Source: Periplaneta americana (taxonomy: Eukaryota > Arthropoda > Insecta > Blattodea > Blattidae). Taken from it: a stretch of 64,000 nucleotides of DNA. The DNA lies in assembly GCF_040183065.1 (NCBI RefSeq), contig NC_091131.1, positions 102,673,330 through 102,737,329 of the forward strand, written 5' to 3'. The notes beneath the pieces were generated by a model. The model made no database searches. It was given only the letters and a program-made list of their open reading frames with translations, and was not told the DNA's origin. A program made the translations under genes and the position numbers. Every line of letters starts with the position of its first letter. Position 1 is the stretch's first letter. Below are positions 1-11,344 of the stretch, in pieces.

Positions 1-479
1 TCAAAGGATTGCAGAAACATATTCGAGAGGTAAGACCAGTGAGAGATTTGTTACTTTCTCTGTCCTTTATCTCTCTCTCTTTACTCAGTATCGAAGAGCT
101 GTATTTAAAATTCTTAAGGGATATTACAGTACAAATATTATTATATTATTAAATACGGAAAATAAGCATAAATTACATGATTCAATCCCGAACATCAGAA
201 ACATATATAACTATTAAAAATATACATATCGATGGCTAAAAAGTGATACCTAGTATCTACAAAAATAGTCATTTAATTTAACAACATCACTATTTAGATT
301 AACTACATTATTATGTTCGCAAAATTGCACAGTTAACTATTATTTTGTTCTTGAATAGAAAATCTTGCAAAGCAGAAACATATACATAAAACGTTTGTCT
401 ATTTTGAGAATAAATAATTTTTAAAACATTTTTTTTTATTCACCAGCGAAGTTACAGATATATGAGACATCACTTCTTA
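1..479. other. Unassigned intronic sequence
   Basis: AT-rich DNA with a short CT-rich tract near 60-85 and no coding, RNA or repeat signature that I recognise. It lies upstream of the first visible Hdc exon, so it is probably Hdc intron. Confidence 0.4.
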
Positions 480-1410
480 GTTATTGATATTGGTAATGGA
501 AATTACGAGAAAAGGGCTGAACGGATTTTAATGAATGACCCTTATTTTTGAAACTTGGTATCCAAGGATATGCGGGAAAATAGTAGTTTGCAATGAAATG
601 CCAGTTTTCCTACATACATACTGTAATTTTCTTAGTTTCCAAAATCCATCCATCGCCAGTTTTGAGAACTAATGGCTTTTCAGAATAAGACAAAAAACAC
701 ACTACAATAAACAAATCACACAAGGCTATCACCTACAGGATTGCTGACATATTTAGAGCTCAAATTCTCTGACATCATAATGCCAATATATCTTTATTTG
801 TGTAATTTTTTGAGAACGTCTCTATAATGGTTATTAAAAACTTCAAACTTACTAAAAAGAATTTACAGGTCTGATTCTCTTTGTGTAATTATCTGAGTAC
901 AGCTATGTATTGGATATTAAAAATTACAAAACTTAAGAAAGATTTGATGACATTATCACCAACAAAAATTAAATATTGTTATAGCTTATGCCTTGATGTG
1001 AATATTTGTCACTAATGATTTACATTAATGCTATATAGATGATATGAAAGTGAAATCTTTTGAGGTTAGATATGTAGACGTAGAGAATATCTTAAATTAG
1101 ATCTTCATTTCTACCCAAACTTACTTAGTAACGGCTATACAATATATTTTATATATGATACTGAAAACTACAAACCTTACGTAAGATAACAGTATTATTG
1201 TTAAAAATGAAATATTTTTACAGTTATTAATGAAGTTGTGTGAGTCTTTTTCAGATATTTAATGGCGGTGCGATGGAGATACTTATATGTGTGATTCTCT
1301 AATTTTCCTAGGTAGTAGTGCAGTACTATGGAAGGGGCATTAATTTAAGAGAGTAATTTAGTCAAGCTTTCTATTTTGGCTGCGTCTTTAAACTACATAA
1401 AATTAATTTT
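480..1410 (+). repeat. Interspersed repeat, copy 1 (inverted partner at 57.8-58.7 kb)
   Basis: This stretch matches the reverse complement of about 57790-58720 over its whole length, with many substitutions and small gaps. Shared landmarks are the segment around 515-560 (CTGAACGGATTTTAATGAATG region), the segment around 640-680 (CCAAAATCCATC region) and the segment 1238-1345 ending in GCAGTACTATGGAAG. There are no open frames. The class is unknown; it could be a non-autonomous DNA element or a Helitron-like fragment. The repeat relation is seen directly, the class is not. Confidence 0.75.
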
Positions 1411-2426
1411 ATTACACTTAATTGAGTAATTAAGTTACTTTCAATGTTACATCTTCCGCAAAGTGTTTTTCATTATTATAAAAGCAAATAACTCTCAAAG
1501 TGGCTGGCATTCTTTTTGTAAATTAAATCTGAAAAAAATTGATTTGAACTTCTAACAAACTTATTTTACATTTGCTGCACAAGCCACTAATATGTATTTT
1601 AATTTTAAATGTCACTCAAAATGTAGTAACTGCCATGAATACTTAATTAATATTTATTTTGTATTATGCAGAAATTCATAACAGATATGTGAAGCCTGAC
1701 AAATTATATTTTTACAACATTAAGCTTTCAGTAATATGAAATATTAGAATTATACTTATTGTAATTTACATATTTATGCCTAAACATCCTTAGCCAAGAA
1801 AACATAATGGAGTGAGAAATTTATGTTCCTGGCTGGGATTAGCGATAGGCTATACGAGCGACGAACAGAATAGACAGATTGTTCCTCAACCCCACCAACA
1901 TATCGCAATATGAGTAAGATTACTCATTCGAGTAATGACAATAGACTAAAAATATCAGCTCATATGATACAGTATGTTCCAAGTATTTGTCGTCCTGTTG
2001 CACGCAGAGGTTCAGTTGGGTGACTCATTTCACAAACGTTCAAAGATGCATGTCATGGCTGTGCGATATTTTGTTTTTAAAATGAGGAAGTGACGTGATC
2101 TTTTGCTCATAAAGGCGGGGCTTTAAGTAACCCTAAAGGTAAAAATTCAGCAGTGTGAGGTTATACACAGACAAATTTAAAAAAATACATATATATTATA
2201 TTAAAAGAACGAAATTTAAACATGCAGCGAGAGATCCAAGTACATGAGTTGTAATGAAAGTGTCATGTAAAGAGAATGTCCACAGAAAGGTTTGCAGACA
2301 TAGTGTCTGAAATTCTGTTGCCTTTTGCTAGCAATTAGAGCGGTCATAAATTGTTTCTGTATTAACTTATAAAATCCACACATTGTGTAAGGAGAATAAA
2401 GTACGATGATATATTAGATATGGATT
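1411..2426. other. Unassigned intronic sequence
   Basis: AT-rich with scattered stop codons in every frame. I see no family signature or RNA gene in it. Confidence 0.35.
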
Positions 2427-2437
2427 TTCCTATACAG

Positions 2438-2669
2438 AATCGGCCTGGTTGGCGCAGTTGGTATAGCGTTGGCCTTCTATGACAGAGGTTGCGGGTTCGA
2501 TTCTGAGCCAGGTCTATGGCATTTAAGTGTGCTTAAATGCGACAGGCTCATGTCAGTAGATTTACTGGCATGTAAAAGAACTTCTGCGGGACAAAATTCC
2601 GGCAAACCGGCGACGCTGATATAACCTCGGCAGTTGCGAGCGTCGTTAAATAAAACGTAACATTTAACA
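2438..2669 (+). repeat. tRNA-derived SINE, family 1
   Basis: The head reads as a tRNA with A box (GGCGCAGTTGGTATAGCG) and B box (GGGTTCGATTC). It is followed by a unique body and a tail ending in GCGTCGTTAAATAAAAC. An 11-bp target-site duplication, TTCCTATACAG, flanks it at 2427-2437 and 2670-2680. A second copy of the family is at 63525-63750. It is not a functional tRNA gene, because the head runs into the SINE body. Confidence 0.9.
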
Positions 2670-2680
2670 TTCCTATACAG

Positions 2681-3569
2681 TGACAAGGACTGTCCAACAC
2701 CGCAGTGTGCTGTTTGTGGTGACATTTTTCCTTACAGCAGTCTGAAACCTTCTCTACTTAAACGCCATTGTCATTCACTTTCAATTACAGAAAATTTGTA
2801 AATCTTTGTCATTAATTAGTTATAAGGAATCCCCAGTGTTAGCTAATATAGCTATATGCCTAATAGCCTTATTACCTTCATCTTCCACATATTTGAGCGC
2901 GAGGTATTTTTCTTCATATACCTCTGTTAAAAATAAATCCAGAAATAGACTTTGTGCTGAAAATGATCTGAGATTTTCTTCAACTTCTTTGGTTTCCGAC
3001 TTCAGAGCTCTGTGCCATCGAACGTAAGCGCGTCCTTTTTATTAAATTTCAAATGAAGAAGTGAGTAACTACTTAATGAAAACGTTTAGGTTAAGAGATA
3101 ATTTTAAAATATTGAAACTATCTTGCAATTTAAGCTCGCATGAAATTCTGTCACTACACAGAATATTTCAATAATATAAATAAAGTAATTCTCAGTGTAT
3201 GATTAAATCATAATGTGTGATCTCTAATAATGTGACTTTAAAGATACGAAAATGTGATAGCGTATTATTAGCTTAGTTATTTAATTTCAGTTTTAGTATT
3301 TTAAATGTAAAATACATGTATAATTATTTGAACTTATGTAGTTTCGGTATGTTAAGCGTTGTTGCGATATTTTTGGAAGGGAATCCTATTTACTGTAACT
3401 ACAAAACTTTCAGTTAATTTAAGGTTTTTAAATATTATTTATATTAATAAGGGGTAGGCCTACACCCAATTCAGATCTTTGTGAAAGTGGTTCGCAAGTC
3501 GAAAGTTTTGTAACCATTGCCGCAGTGTAATGCATATAGTAAACAGCAAAATATTTGGCATGCTCTCAG
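2681..3569. other. Unassigned intron ending at the Hdc splice acceptor
   Basis: No repeat or gene was recognised. The last bases form a splice acceptor (GCTCTCAG) directly before the Hdc exon. Short open frames here have no supporting similarity. Confidence 0.45.
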
Positions 3570-3906
3570 GGAGTGCGCCTGGCGCAGAAGTTCGAGGCGC
3601 TGGTGCTGGCGGACCCGCGCTTCGAGATACCAGCGCCGCGCCACTTGGGCATGGTGGTGTTCCGGCTGTGCGGAGAGAACCACCTTACCGAACGCCTGCT
3701 CAAGCGGCTCAACGCGCGCGGCAACCTGCACTGCGTGCCCGCCGCGCTCAAGGGCCGTTACGTGATCCGCTTCACCGTCACCTCGCAGCGTACCACGGGC
3801 GACGACATCACGCGCGACTGGGCCGAGATCCGCTCCGTGGCCAGCGAGGTGCTGGGCGAGGAGGAAGCTCCCGTCGTGGCGGCCCGTGCCAGGGTCCCGC
3901 TTGCAG
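3570..3906 (+). CDS. Hdc: Histidine decarboxylase, 3' gene part, exon a
   Basis: This exon encodes about 112 residues of the C-terminal subdomain of a group II PLP-dependent amino-acid decarboxylase. The enzyme turns L-histidine into histamine, which is the insect photoreceptor transmitter. Diagnostic pieces are GVRLAQKFEALV at the start, LTERLLKRLNARGNLHCVP in the middle and YVIRFTVTSQRTTGDDI followed by RDWAEIR; the IRF-TVTSQ-TT-DDI-RDW pattern is typical of Hdc rather than of dopa or tyrosine decarboxylase. The exon begins in phase 0 after an AG at 3568-3569 and ends with one base (G at 3906) before GTACCA, so the next intron is phase 1. It is GC-rich in AT-rich surroundings. The catalytic lysine exon lies upstream, outside the window. 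The family call is from residue patterns and the following exons agree with it. Confidence 0.93.
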
Positions 3907-4834
3907 GTACCACCAACTCATCGCTTGTTCCTGTTGTATCCTCAACCATATTCAGCTCTGAAACGGTGACATCCACTCAGAAACTTATATTCGTCTTTCT
4001 ACTTTTTGGAGTAGAATGGGGTGTATGGGTTAGTATGAAGTTGGTTGTCAAGCTGTGAAATTGTCTCTCATGCCTACCCTGCGCTCCCCGTTATGTGGTA
4101 ACTATTAGGTTAAGTCCATTTTTGACATTTTCTTCTTCAAAATATTGTAGAGCTCCTTCAGTGAAGCAGCGAATCTCGGAGTGAGACAAATGGCCAATAG
4201 GCTTGGAGGTCACATATTCAGTTTTTATGAGCCCCGAACTCCCTTGCGAGGACGCGTTTTCACGTTTCCCTCACTCCCATTTACATCTCTTTCATTCGTT
4301 CATTAGTATTATATTATACTATTGTTATTTTGTAATTGTTAATTATTGCTCTTTTATTATTTATTTCATTTCATTAATGATAAACGCGTGAAACAAAATA
4401 AATCTTACAATTTCAAATTATATGTCACATTTAGGGAACTATGTTTTCTGTCACAGCATTACAAAACTCCAACCTCACTTAACTTCCTTTTGACCGCCTT
4501 CTGCTAGGAAAAGAGGACCACCCTCACCCATAACCGTCTCTTCCTGCCGGTATACTTGTATCAGTCTGTAGCTGTTCCATACCATGATTGTCATGAGATC
4601 TTAAAAGTCCTCGGTTTCGAAATCGAGACTGGCTGATAATTTTTTCATCATCTTCTTCCTCCAAACATTCATTAGTCAACCAAGTGGTCTGTTAGATTTC
4701 ACATCAGTCCATCTCTTCGCCAGGCCACAAACAGATCTTTTTTCATGAGGTAGTACATACTGCAGGATTTGTTAGGAATGTGCCCTTTCTCCATTCTTCT
4801 AACACGTATTTTCTAATTTCGCCTTTGATTTATA
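3907..4834. other. Unassigned part of Hdc intron
   Basis: This begins with the splice donor GTACCA after the exon. Nothing recognisable follows up to the mariner remnant. It is AT-rich with a pyrimidine-rich patch near 4250-4300. Confidence 0.4.
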
Positions 4835-5828
4835 CAGGCTGATTCAGGAAGATTAGTAAATATTTTAGGGGTGGTAGTATGGACCATTCTGCGTAAAATA
4901 GTTAGTACAACTATGCGTCCAATTTTCATAGCGCATGGAGATATAGATGTTCGCATCTTAAGTATAACAAGTGGAAGTGGAAAGAAGGAAAACAAATTAA
5001 TGGCTTGATAACATGTATTGCTTAGTTACATGATATCAATACATTTCAACAGATCAAAGTAATGGTTCAATAATTCCACCATTTGTTTCATTGCATTTTT
5101 CCGCTCTGTGCCTAAGTGTTGCTCTTCTGAGATAGTTTTGTCTTCGTTTATGAGGTAGCACTATCAATAATGCCAGTGACTAATTCATCCCTTGAATTTA
5201 CTTTGTTTTTGTACACTTCGCCTTTCATCTACCTTCACAGAAAAAAATTAACAGCGGTAAGGTCTGGAGACTTTCGTGGCCAATGTACGTGACCACCGTG
5301 GCCGGTCCATCGTTCGGGGAATGTGCGATTTAAGTGATGTGTCACCCGATGACTAAAATGTAAAGGGCCTCCATCATGCTGGAAGAACATGCTCATTTTT
5401 GTAGGCAGAGGAACCTCCTGCAATAACATTGGAAGGTCGTTTTACAGAAAGGTTACGTAGGTACTCCCTGTAAAACGATTCACTAACACAGAAGGCACTA
5501 CATTTAAATATTTAGGAAGTAAAATATCTTATCAGAGAATGGATGTAGAGGATAAACTTTACAAATATCAATAGGCTATGCATGTGAAACTATAAGATGT
5601 TTAGGAAACAAAGCACGTAAAAAAACTCAATTAAAATTTTATGAATCAGTAACTCTTCCGCAACTTCTATATGGAACAGAGACATGGACTCTGACACAAG
5701 GGGATTAAAAAAACGCCTGGAACCTTCGGAAATGAAATTTTTGAGATCGGTGCTTGATGTAAAACTGACGAAATATATAAGAAGTGAAGATATTAGACAA
5801 CAACTCCACATACAAAATAGTACATTAT

Positions 5829-6497
5829 GCAACGAGCCTATAATGATAGTAATTAAGAAGCGAGTATGGATGTTTATGAAACGAGCGCAAGCGAGTTTCA
5901 TAATTTTCATACGAGCTTCTTAATTACCATTATAGGCGAGTTTCATACGACTTTTTATGCTCGACCATATTTCTAACTTGAAATTATTCAGATTTTATTT
6001 TATTTGTATCTGACAAGATCGGAAGTGACCTTGTTCTAGGTCGTGAATTGTGAGATGTGCGCAGACGCGAAAGTATTGATTTTTTCCGAGGAACAATAAT
6101 GTCATTGACCTTGATGTAATCCCGTTAAACTTGACATAACCTTGATTATTGAATTCGACATTGAAAAACGAGATGACAAATTGAATTTATTTGAATATTA
6201 TTTACAATTAACGCTAATTATTATAATAACAGAACATAACCTTCTGCGACAGTATTGGATTTCCAGCCTCCGTGACTTTTCGCTAATTCTCTTTCGATTG
6301 CATATCCGAGAATAATCGATACTTGCGGTTTTATAACGGTACAAAGCTGACTTGTCATTGGCTGAACACCTGTAAGCTGAGTTGTCATTGGCTGAAAACA
6401 CCTGTACTTTAATGAGTAGGTGTACTTTAATGACATGCATTAAAGGACTGCTACCAGGTGTATAATTACTACATTTCGGCATGGTCGAGCATAAAAA
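5829..6497. mobile_element. Palindrome-bearing MITE or composite insertion inside the LINE
   Basis: This segment interrupts the LINE reading frame. It contains a foldback at about 5837-5935, where GCCTATAATGATAGTAATTA is repeated inverted as TAATTACCATTATAGGC. It also has a separate inverted pair, TTTTTATGCTCGACCAT near 5950-5967 and ATGGTCGAGCATAAAAA near 6480-6497. It may be two elements side by side. No protein was seen. Confidence 0.6.
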
Positions 6498-6692
6498 ATC
6501 TTAAAGAATTCAAGACCGCCAAAAGAACTGGATGGAATATATCCACAGGATGGATGAAAATCGTATCCCAACGAGAGCTTTCAATTACTTTCCAAGAGAA
6601 AAAAGTGTTGGTCGCCCCAAACTGCGTTGGAACCAGCAATTATTCTGAGGGGAACGGATTGGGTCTTTGGACCCAAGTCGTGCTGTTGTTGT

Positions 6693-6747
<55 letters not shown>

Positions 6748-6755
6748 GGCGGTGA
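6693..6755 (+). repeat. Microsatellite (GAT)n-(GGT)n
   Basis: Perfect GAT triplets followed by GGT triplets. It sits at the 3' end of the LINE fragment and produces long Met/Val or His runs in translation that are not genes. Confidence 0.95.
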
Positions 6756-6935
6756 TGAGACACAATTTGTCGTTCGTTTATACCATTTATAAGATTTGCT
6801 ATGCGTAACATTCAAACAGTTGTATCCCCACATGCACTGAAAACTGGGCACATATTTATATGGACTTTTTTGTTTTACTCAGAACAGTTCATAATATCAC
6901 CCCTAAAATATTTGCTATTCCTAATGAATCATTAA

Positions 6936-7852
6936 TAAACAATAATCAGGGTCTATTACTATCATGATTATTGAATCAGGAACATGTGCATACTCCATTC
7001 TGCTAAAAGACAATTATAACAATGGAATAAATAGTCTCTCGTATTATCACTAAATATATACAAGAAACTGAACTGCCAGAAGAACTTTCTACACTAATGC
7101 AAAGAGTTATATACAATCTACAGACACGTCATATTCTACGGAAGTTGTTAGCAGTGGAAATAGATGAAGTTTCCCTCAGTTGTGACTCATCCAGTGAAGA
7201 ATGCGTGTCAAATTCCATGATTATAATCACTCATATTTGCACCAATCTACGCTGTCATAGAGTACACACTGTAGTTCGCCGTATGTAGGACATCTTCCCT
7301 CTTTGTCATCATTGAGTGCAAAGGGGCGACAGTAAATGGCGTTGTAGGTAATCTGATCTGTAGTCAGCTGACTTCTTTAAGAGTCTAGATTTTAGGGCGT
7401 GTTCGGATAACTTCGACAATTTCAATTTTTCTTTCTATTCATAATACAATAATTTTCCCTGTCCTCCAATACGGTAACTCATAACAGAGTCATGTTTATT
7501 CTCTTTTTTCTTATGGATGTTATACCATGAAGATTTTGAGAAGTGTTCATTCTTCATTCTTATCATTCGATATTTCCACTTTTTTCTTCATTTTTATTCG
7601 CCTTCCAAACTTCGTTTCTGATTTATATTAGATTACAGGTAACTTCTTCGTTTGTTGAAGTCTAGATGGAGTATGAATCTTAGTGTTTTCATTTATTTCT
7701 ACTGTTTGTTTTATAAAGCGAAATTATATTCACTATTTCATCCCTTTTGGCAGTGAATTATTAGCCTAGACCTACGCGATATATCACCAAAAAGAAGTAG
7801 AACTGACTGCACATACATTTGATAAACATGATGTATGGGTGCGATAAGCAAC
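6936..7852. other. Unassigned part of Hdc intron
   Basis: No gene or repeat family recognised. It is AT-rich, with a T-rich stretch near 7500-7620. Confidence 0.35.
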
Positions 7853-7856
7853 TTTA

Positions 7857-8018
7857 CATTAATTGAATTAAGAATGGCCGTCAATTTTTTAGGATACCAA
7901 CATTACGTCATAATTTACAGAATATTTATAACATTAATTAAAAATGTTGTAAATATTCTGTAAATTATAACATAACTTTGATAAGCAAATTGACGGCCAT
8001 TCCCAATTCAATCAATGT
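7857..8018. repeat. Long hairpin / palindromic MITE
   Basis: Two arms of about 75-80 bases are nearly exact inverted copies. GAATGGCCGTCAATTT (7873-7888) pairs with AAATTGACGGCCATTC (7987-8002), and ATAATTTACAGAATATTTA pairs with TAAATATTCTGTAAATTAT, with only a few bases between the arms. No coding sequence. The structure is typical of a MITE; the superfamily is not determined. Confidence 0.8.
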
Positions 8019-8074
8019 CTAAACTTATAATTATGGAAATATGACGCGACAGATGATGAGATAAAAAATACAAA

Positions 8075-8328
8075 GCCACCAGCATAGCTCATTCGGCTGA
8101 GACGCTTGTCTGCCGATCCGGAGATACGCTCGGGGATGGGTTCGATTCCCGCTTAGGCTGATTATCTGCTTAGGTTTTTCCGAGGTTTTCTCCAATCGCA
8201 AGGCGAATGTCAGAGAATCTACGACGAATCCTCGGCCTCATCTTGCCAAATAGCATCTTGTTATCATCAATCCTTTCGACGCTAAATAATCGAGTAGTTG
8301 ATACAGCGTCGTTAAGTAACCAACTTAA
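8075..8328 (+). repeat. tRNA-derived SINE, family 2
   Basis: The head carries an A box (TAGCTCATTCGGCTGAG) and a B box (GGGTTCGATTCCC). The body includes GGTTTTTCCGAGGTTTTCTC and the tail ends GATACAGCGTCGTTAAGTAA. A 12-bp duplication, AAAAAATACAAA, flanks it at 8063-8074 and 8329-8340. Related copies are at 21046-21284 (+) and 35395-35645 (-). Confidence 0.9.
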
Positions 8329-8596
8329 AAAAAATACAAATGGCCGAAAACAAGATACAAATATCACGTGGCATATCACCAAAAGAAAACAGAAGTCACT
8401 GAAAATGTAGTCGTAGAAATATATCACGTGACATCACTAAAAGAAAGAGCAAATGCCAGAAAATAAATCACAAAAATATCGCGTGACAGAATACCATAAG
8501 TAGTAGAAGTTTTGTCCCTCGTAGAAAGAGATGAATAAACAGATGTTTAATCATGCTAATTTCAATTAATTTTAATACTATAATATTTGAAAAGTA

Positions 8597-8850
8597 GCCG
8601 CCACGGTGGTCTAGTGGCTCAAGTGCTGGACTTATAATCCGGTGGGCCCGGGATTGATCCCCGGCGTACCCCGAATTATAACTTTGCTGGGCAAGCCCAT
8701 GGTAACACAGGGGTTTTCTCCAGGAGCTCCGGTTTCCCTGTGACATCGCAACAAATCTCCATCATCTCATCTCAAAGCGAGTGTATCGTAGACCAGCCTC
8801 CTATGGCGAACCCTGGGCAACGACTCTGTCGGTAAATTAGTCTACACAAC
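8597..8850 (+). repeat. tRNA-derived SINE, family 3
   Basis: The tRNA-like head is GCCACGGTGGTCTAGTGGCT with a degenerate B box (GGGATTGATCCCC), followed by a body with GGGGTTTTCTCCAGGAGC. The body then runs to about 8850 without the GTCGTTAAATA tail seen in the other families. Inserted in the first long Hdc intron. Confidence 0.8.
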
Positions 8851-9479
8851 TGGTATCATATGAGTGAATCACAAAAAGTCAAGTACCCGCCCTTAGCATA
8901 AAAATTATATATGTGTGTGTGTGTTTAAAATATCGGTCATCGTGTAGCTATTAACGGCTCAAGAAAGAGAACTCTACCGTTGCGTGAAACCGTAGTGAGT
9001 TTAAAACCCGTCTATGATATGGTCTATGCCCATCGACATTTGTTGGCCTATTATGCCTCAAGTTTTGTGGAAGCCTGGCATACTCTAACTACAAGCTACA
9101 ACAGATGCACTATGTGTGATATAGGCCGTAAAAGCAGAGAGGATACGCTCTATTATGAATATAAGAACACTTTCGATGGAAAAGTTTTAAGGACGAAGAA
9201 AATTAATTCCCCGATTCTGTGTAACCTCTAAAATTTCGCTTCCACGTACCGAATATAGTCCTATATGCAGTAAATTTCTACGCAACATGCTGAGGTTTAT
9301 CGTTCTAACTCAATGGCGGGCATTCCTGCGGCATTGCCGCAGTGATGTCAGACCTCAGCGAAGCATAAAACTTACCCCCTACCTTCCCCTTCCCCCACTC
9401 CATGAAAATACTGCGCGTGTACGTGGCGGATTATACTGGATTGCTATACTTCGGAGCTTCATTAGTGATACAATGTCTT
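8851..9479. other. Unassigned sequence, possible left part of a hAT relic
   Basis: This holds a short GT repeat (about 8905-8928) and a GC-richer patch at 9290-9440. That patch may belong to the hAT relic that follows, but no terminal repeat was found. Confidence 0.35.
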
Positions 9480-10412
9480 TCGCAGAATGAATCGAGAGGA
9501 AATCACACTTACAAGAAAGGCGGTTCTTTCATTTCTCATGTTTAGGATCAGTTACAAATATTCAGGAAGCGAACTTAAATATGTACATTCTTAAAATAGA
9601 TCACCTGTTATACGAGTTCAAAGAACACAGATTCAGTGATTTTCAAAGGATGGAGAAAGATTTCAATATTTTTGCCACTCCTTTTCATGTTTAAATTGAA
9701 GATGTTATCCCGGAATTGCAGTTAGAGGTACTGGATTTGCAGAATGATGGCTTCTTGAAAGCAGAATGTGAAGGTCTATTGGGGGCTAAATTTTTTAAAA
9801 GCTGTCCAGTACTACATATCCACTGCTTAGACAGTTTGCTTCAAAAATAATAAGTACCGTCATTTCCCATAACTATGGTCCTGGAACATAACTACTGTCC
9901 ACGATGCAACTATTCAAATTTTGTACTCCATAACGTAGTACCTCGTTTATCTATACTTTTGCTGTACTGTAGTTTGAATTCAAGTCACTGCAGCTATCTA
10001 CGAACGGTCTATGTTACTTCTACAATTATCTTTGAATGGTTGTATCGTGGACCATAGTTGTGTTCCAGGACCATCGTTATGGGAAATGACGGTATGTATT
10101 CATCAACCTACCAATGCGAACAGCTGTTTTCTAAAATGAAATTTATAAAGTCCAGCCACAGATCCGGCTTAAGCGATGCTCATCTCCTTGCGCAACTGAA
10201 AATAGCATGCACAGATATAAATCCCAATTTCCAAGAAATTGCTTTGAAAAATGATTAATTAAATATCACGTGAATGGACTATTCTAATTACATATGGTAG
10301 GTAGGAGTGTAGTGGCACAACTGTCTGTAAATCCGTCACTGCACTGTAGAGTAAAACCCCTCCCACAGTATGTAGTCCGGTCTTGTGGGTTGCGTTCATT
10401 TTGCCCACCACT
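9480..10412 (+). pseudogene. hAT transposase relic, split by a MITE
   Basis: Translation with frameshifts gives hAT transposase-like text: FQRMEKDFNIFATPFH near 9635-9690, then LEVLDLQNDGFLKAECEGL near 9720-9780. After the MITE comes the conserved end STYQCEQLFSKMKFIKSSHR, with the SGLSDAHLLAQLKIA region following. The latter is the dimerisation segment at the C-terminus of the GTF2I-repeat/ZBED-related hAT group. The downstream flank ends near TTTTGCCCACCACTG (about 10398-10412), a plausible hAT terminus. The ORF is broken and the zinc-finger N-terminus is missing. Confidence 0.75.
9857..10092. mobile_element. MITE with TA duplication, inserted in the hAT relic
   Basis: The element is 236 bp with inverted ends of about 55 bases: CCGTCATTTCCCATAAC at the left and GTTATGGGAAATGACGG at the right. 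It is flanked by TA at 9855-9856 and 10093-10094. Removing it rejoins the two halves of the hAT reading frame. TA targeting suggests a mariner/Tc1-dependent MITE. Confidence 0.9.
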
Positions 10413-11339
10413 GTTCTAACTTATTCCATATAGAGTGACGAATTGATTCCAGACTTTCTTTGCAGCATATGGCAAGATTCTACAGTAATAACTAATGGAA
10501 GTCTGAGAGCTTTGTAATAGAAAAAGGTCTACACCAATCGCTCTTGGTAGTCAAGTAGCTGTCATATATGCCATTAGAACCCACGATCGAATGTTCAGAC
10601 CCGAGTGAGAGAGCGATGGATTCTTAAGGGTGATAGAAATCATAAAGTTGCTTTACCTCGGAAAGGAAATAAGTAGAGGCTCATATGCCACATATGTACT
10701 GCACGTCTGAATGAGATGACTCCAGAAAAATCTTACCAGCCGTTTCTCTCCGTCTAAATTAAATTGTTAATCATTACGTCATTGGCAGATGATGAATTTC
10801 GCTGCAGAAATTTCTTTGCTTCAGAAATCATGTCATGCCAGCAGTAATGGATGAAGGTAGAGTTTTGTTATAGTTGGGCTCAGTTGTTAAAGAATCAAAA
10901 GCCCAATAATAACGTTGGCATTTTAGAATGACAAATCATGTACAGTGAGAGCTCTCATCTTACTTAGTGGAAGTCACACTTCATTCATATCCGTTGAGTA
11001 ATTCAAGGTCATTTCCAAAACAAACCATTACGTCTGAATTGTTACTACTCGTACTACTAATTCTTCTACTATTTCTACTCCTCCTATCACTACTCTTATT
11101 ACTACCACCATCATCACCAGCACTACCACTATCATTTGTACTACTACAGTGCGATCAGTTATGCTTTCCCCCGCGGCGCAGGGTTTTTCCTATGAGCGAG
11201 CCCTCACTCGCTGGCCGCGCACTAGAGGGAGTAGCAAGCCCGCTTGCTTATTTGTTGACCTTGCTAATGTCACAGTCGCAACGCAGCTGTTTCCGGGTAT
11301 GTGTTGTTCGTTTCTTAATTCGGCAGTATACATAAAGCG
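10413..11339. other. Unassigned part of Hdc intron
   Basis: Contains a degenerate CTA/CTC-rich simple tract at about 11040-11150. The Leu-rich open frame over that tract is a repeat artefact. The GC-rich patch at 11165-11300 has no recognisable homology. Confidence 0.4.
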
Positions 11340-11344
11340 TATTG

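Larger units (their letters stand above)
5440..6760 (+). mobile_element. 5'-truncated LINE fragment inside mariner A
   Basis: The + strand encodes a degraded LINE C-terminal region: LPQLLYGTETWTLTQ near 5655-5700, then DIRQQLHIQN near 5795-5820. After an insertion it resumes as NWMEYIHRMDENRIP and SVGRPKLRW near 6520-6635. Frames shift between the pieces. The tail runs into a GAT/GGT simple repeat at about 6693-6755, which is a common kind of LINE 3' end. Mariner sequence flanks both sides, so this LINE inserted into it. The exact clade is not clear. Confidence 0.75.
4835..6935 (-). mobile_element. mariner-like element A, split by a LINE
   Basis: The left terminus starts with CAGGCTGATTCAGGAAGA next to TA at 4833-4834. 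The right part (about 6880-6935) is its degenerate inverted copy, sharing AAATATTTTAGGGGTG. On the minus strand, 5429-5235 encodes the end of a mariner-family transposase catalytic domain: FFQHDGGPLHFSH, then RWTGHGGHVHWPRKSPDL and NFFL. This is the usual QxDGAPxHF and WPxRSPDLTPxDFFLW context with substitutions. The element is interrupted by a LINE at about 5440-6760. A sister copy is at 60960-62552. It is a dead pseudogene with many stops. Confidence 0.8.

Noticed and set aside
3471-3976. Other-frame open frames overlapping the first Hdc exon
   Set aside because: Shadows of a GC-rich exon; only one frame has the conserved decarboxylase sequence.
6458-6851. Met/Val, Ser and His runs in several frames
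   Set aside because: Translations of the GAT/GGT microsatellite and a LINE tail.
10967-11335. 122-codon Leu-rich open frame
   Set aside because: Built on a degenerate CTA/CTC-rich simple tract with no family signature.
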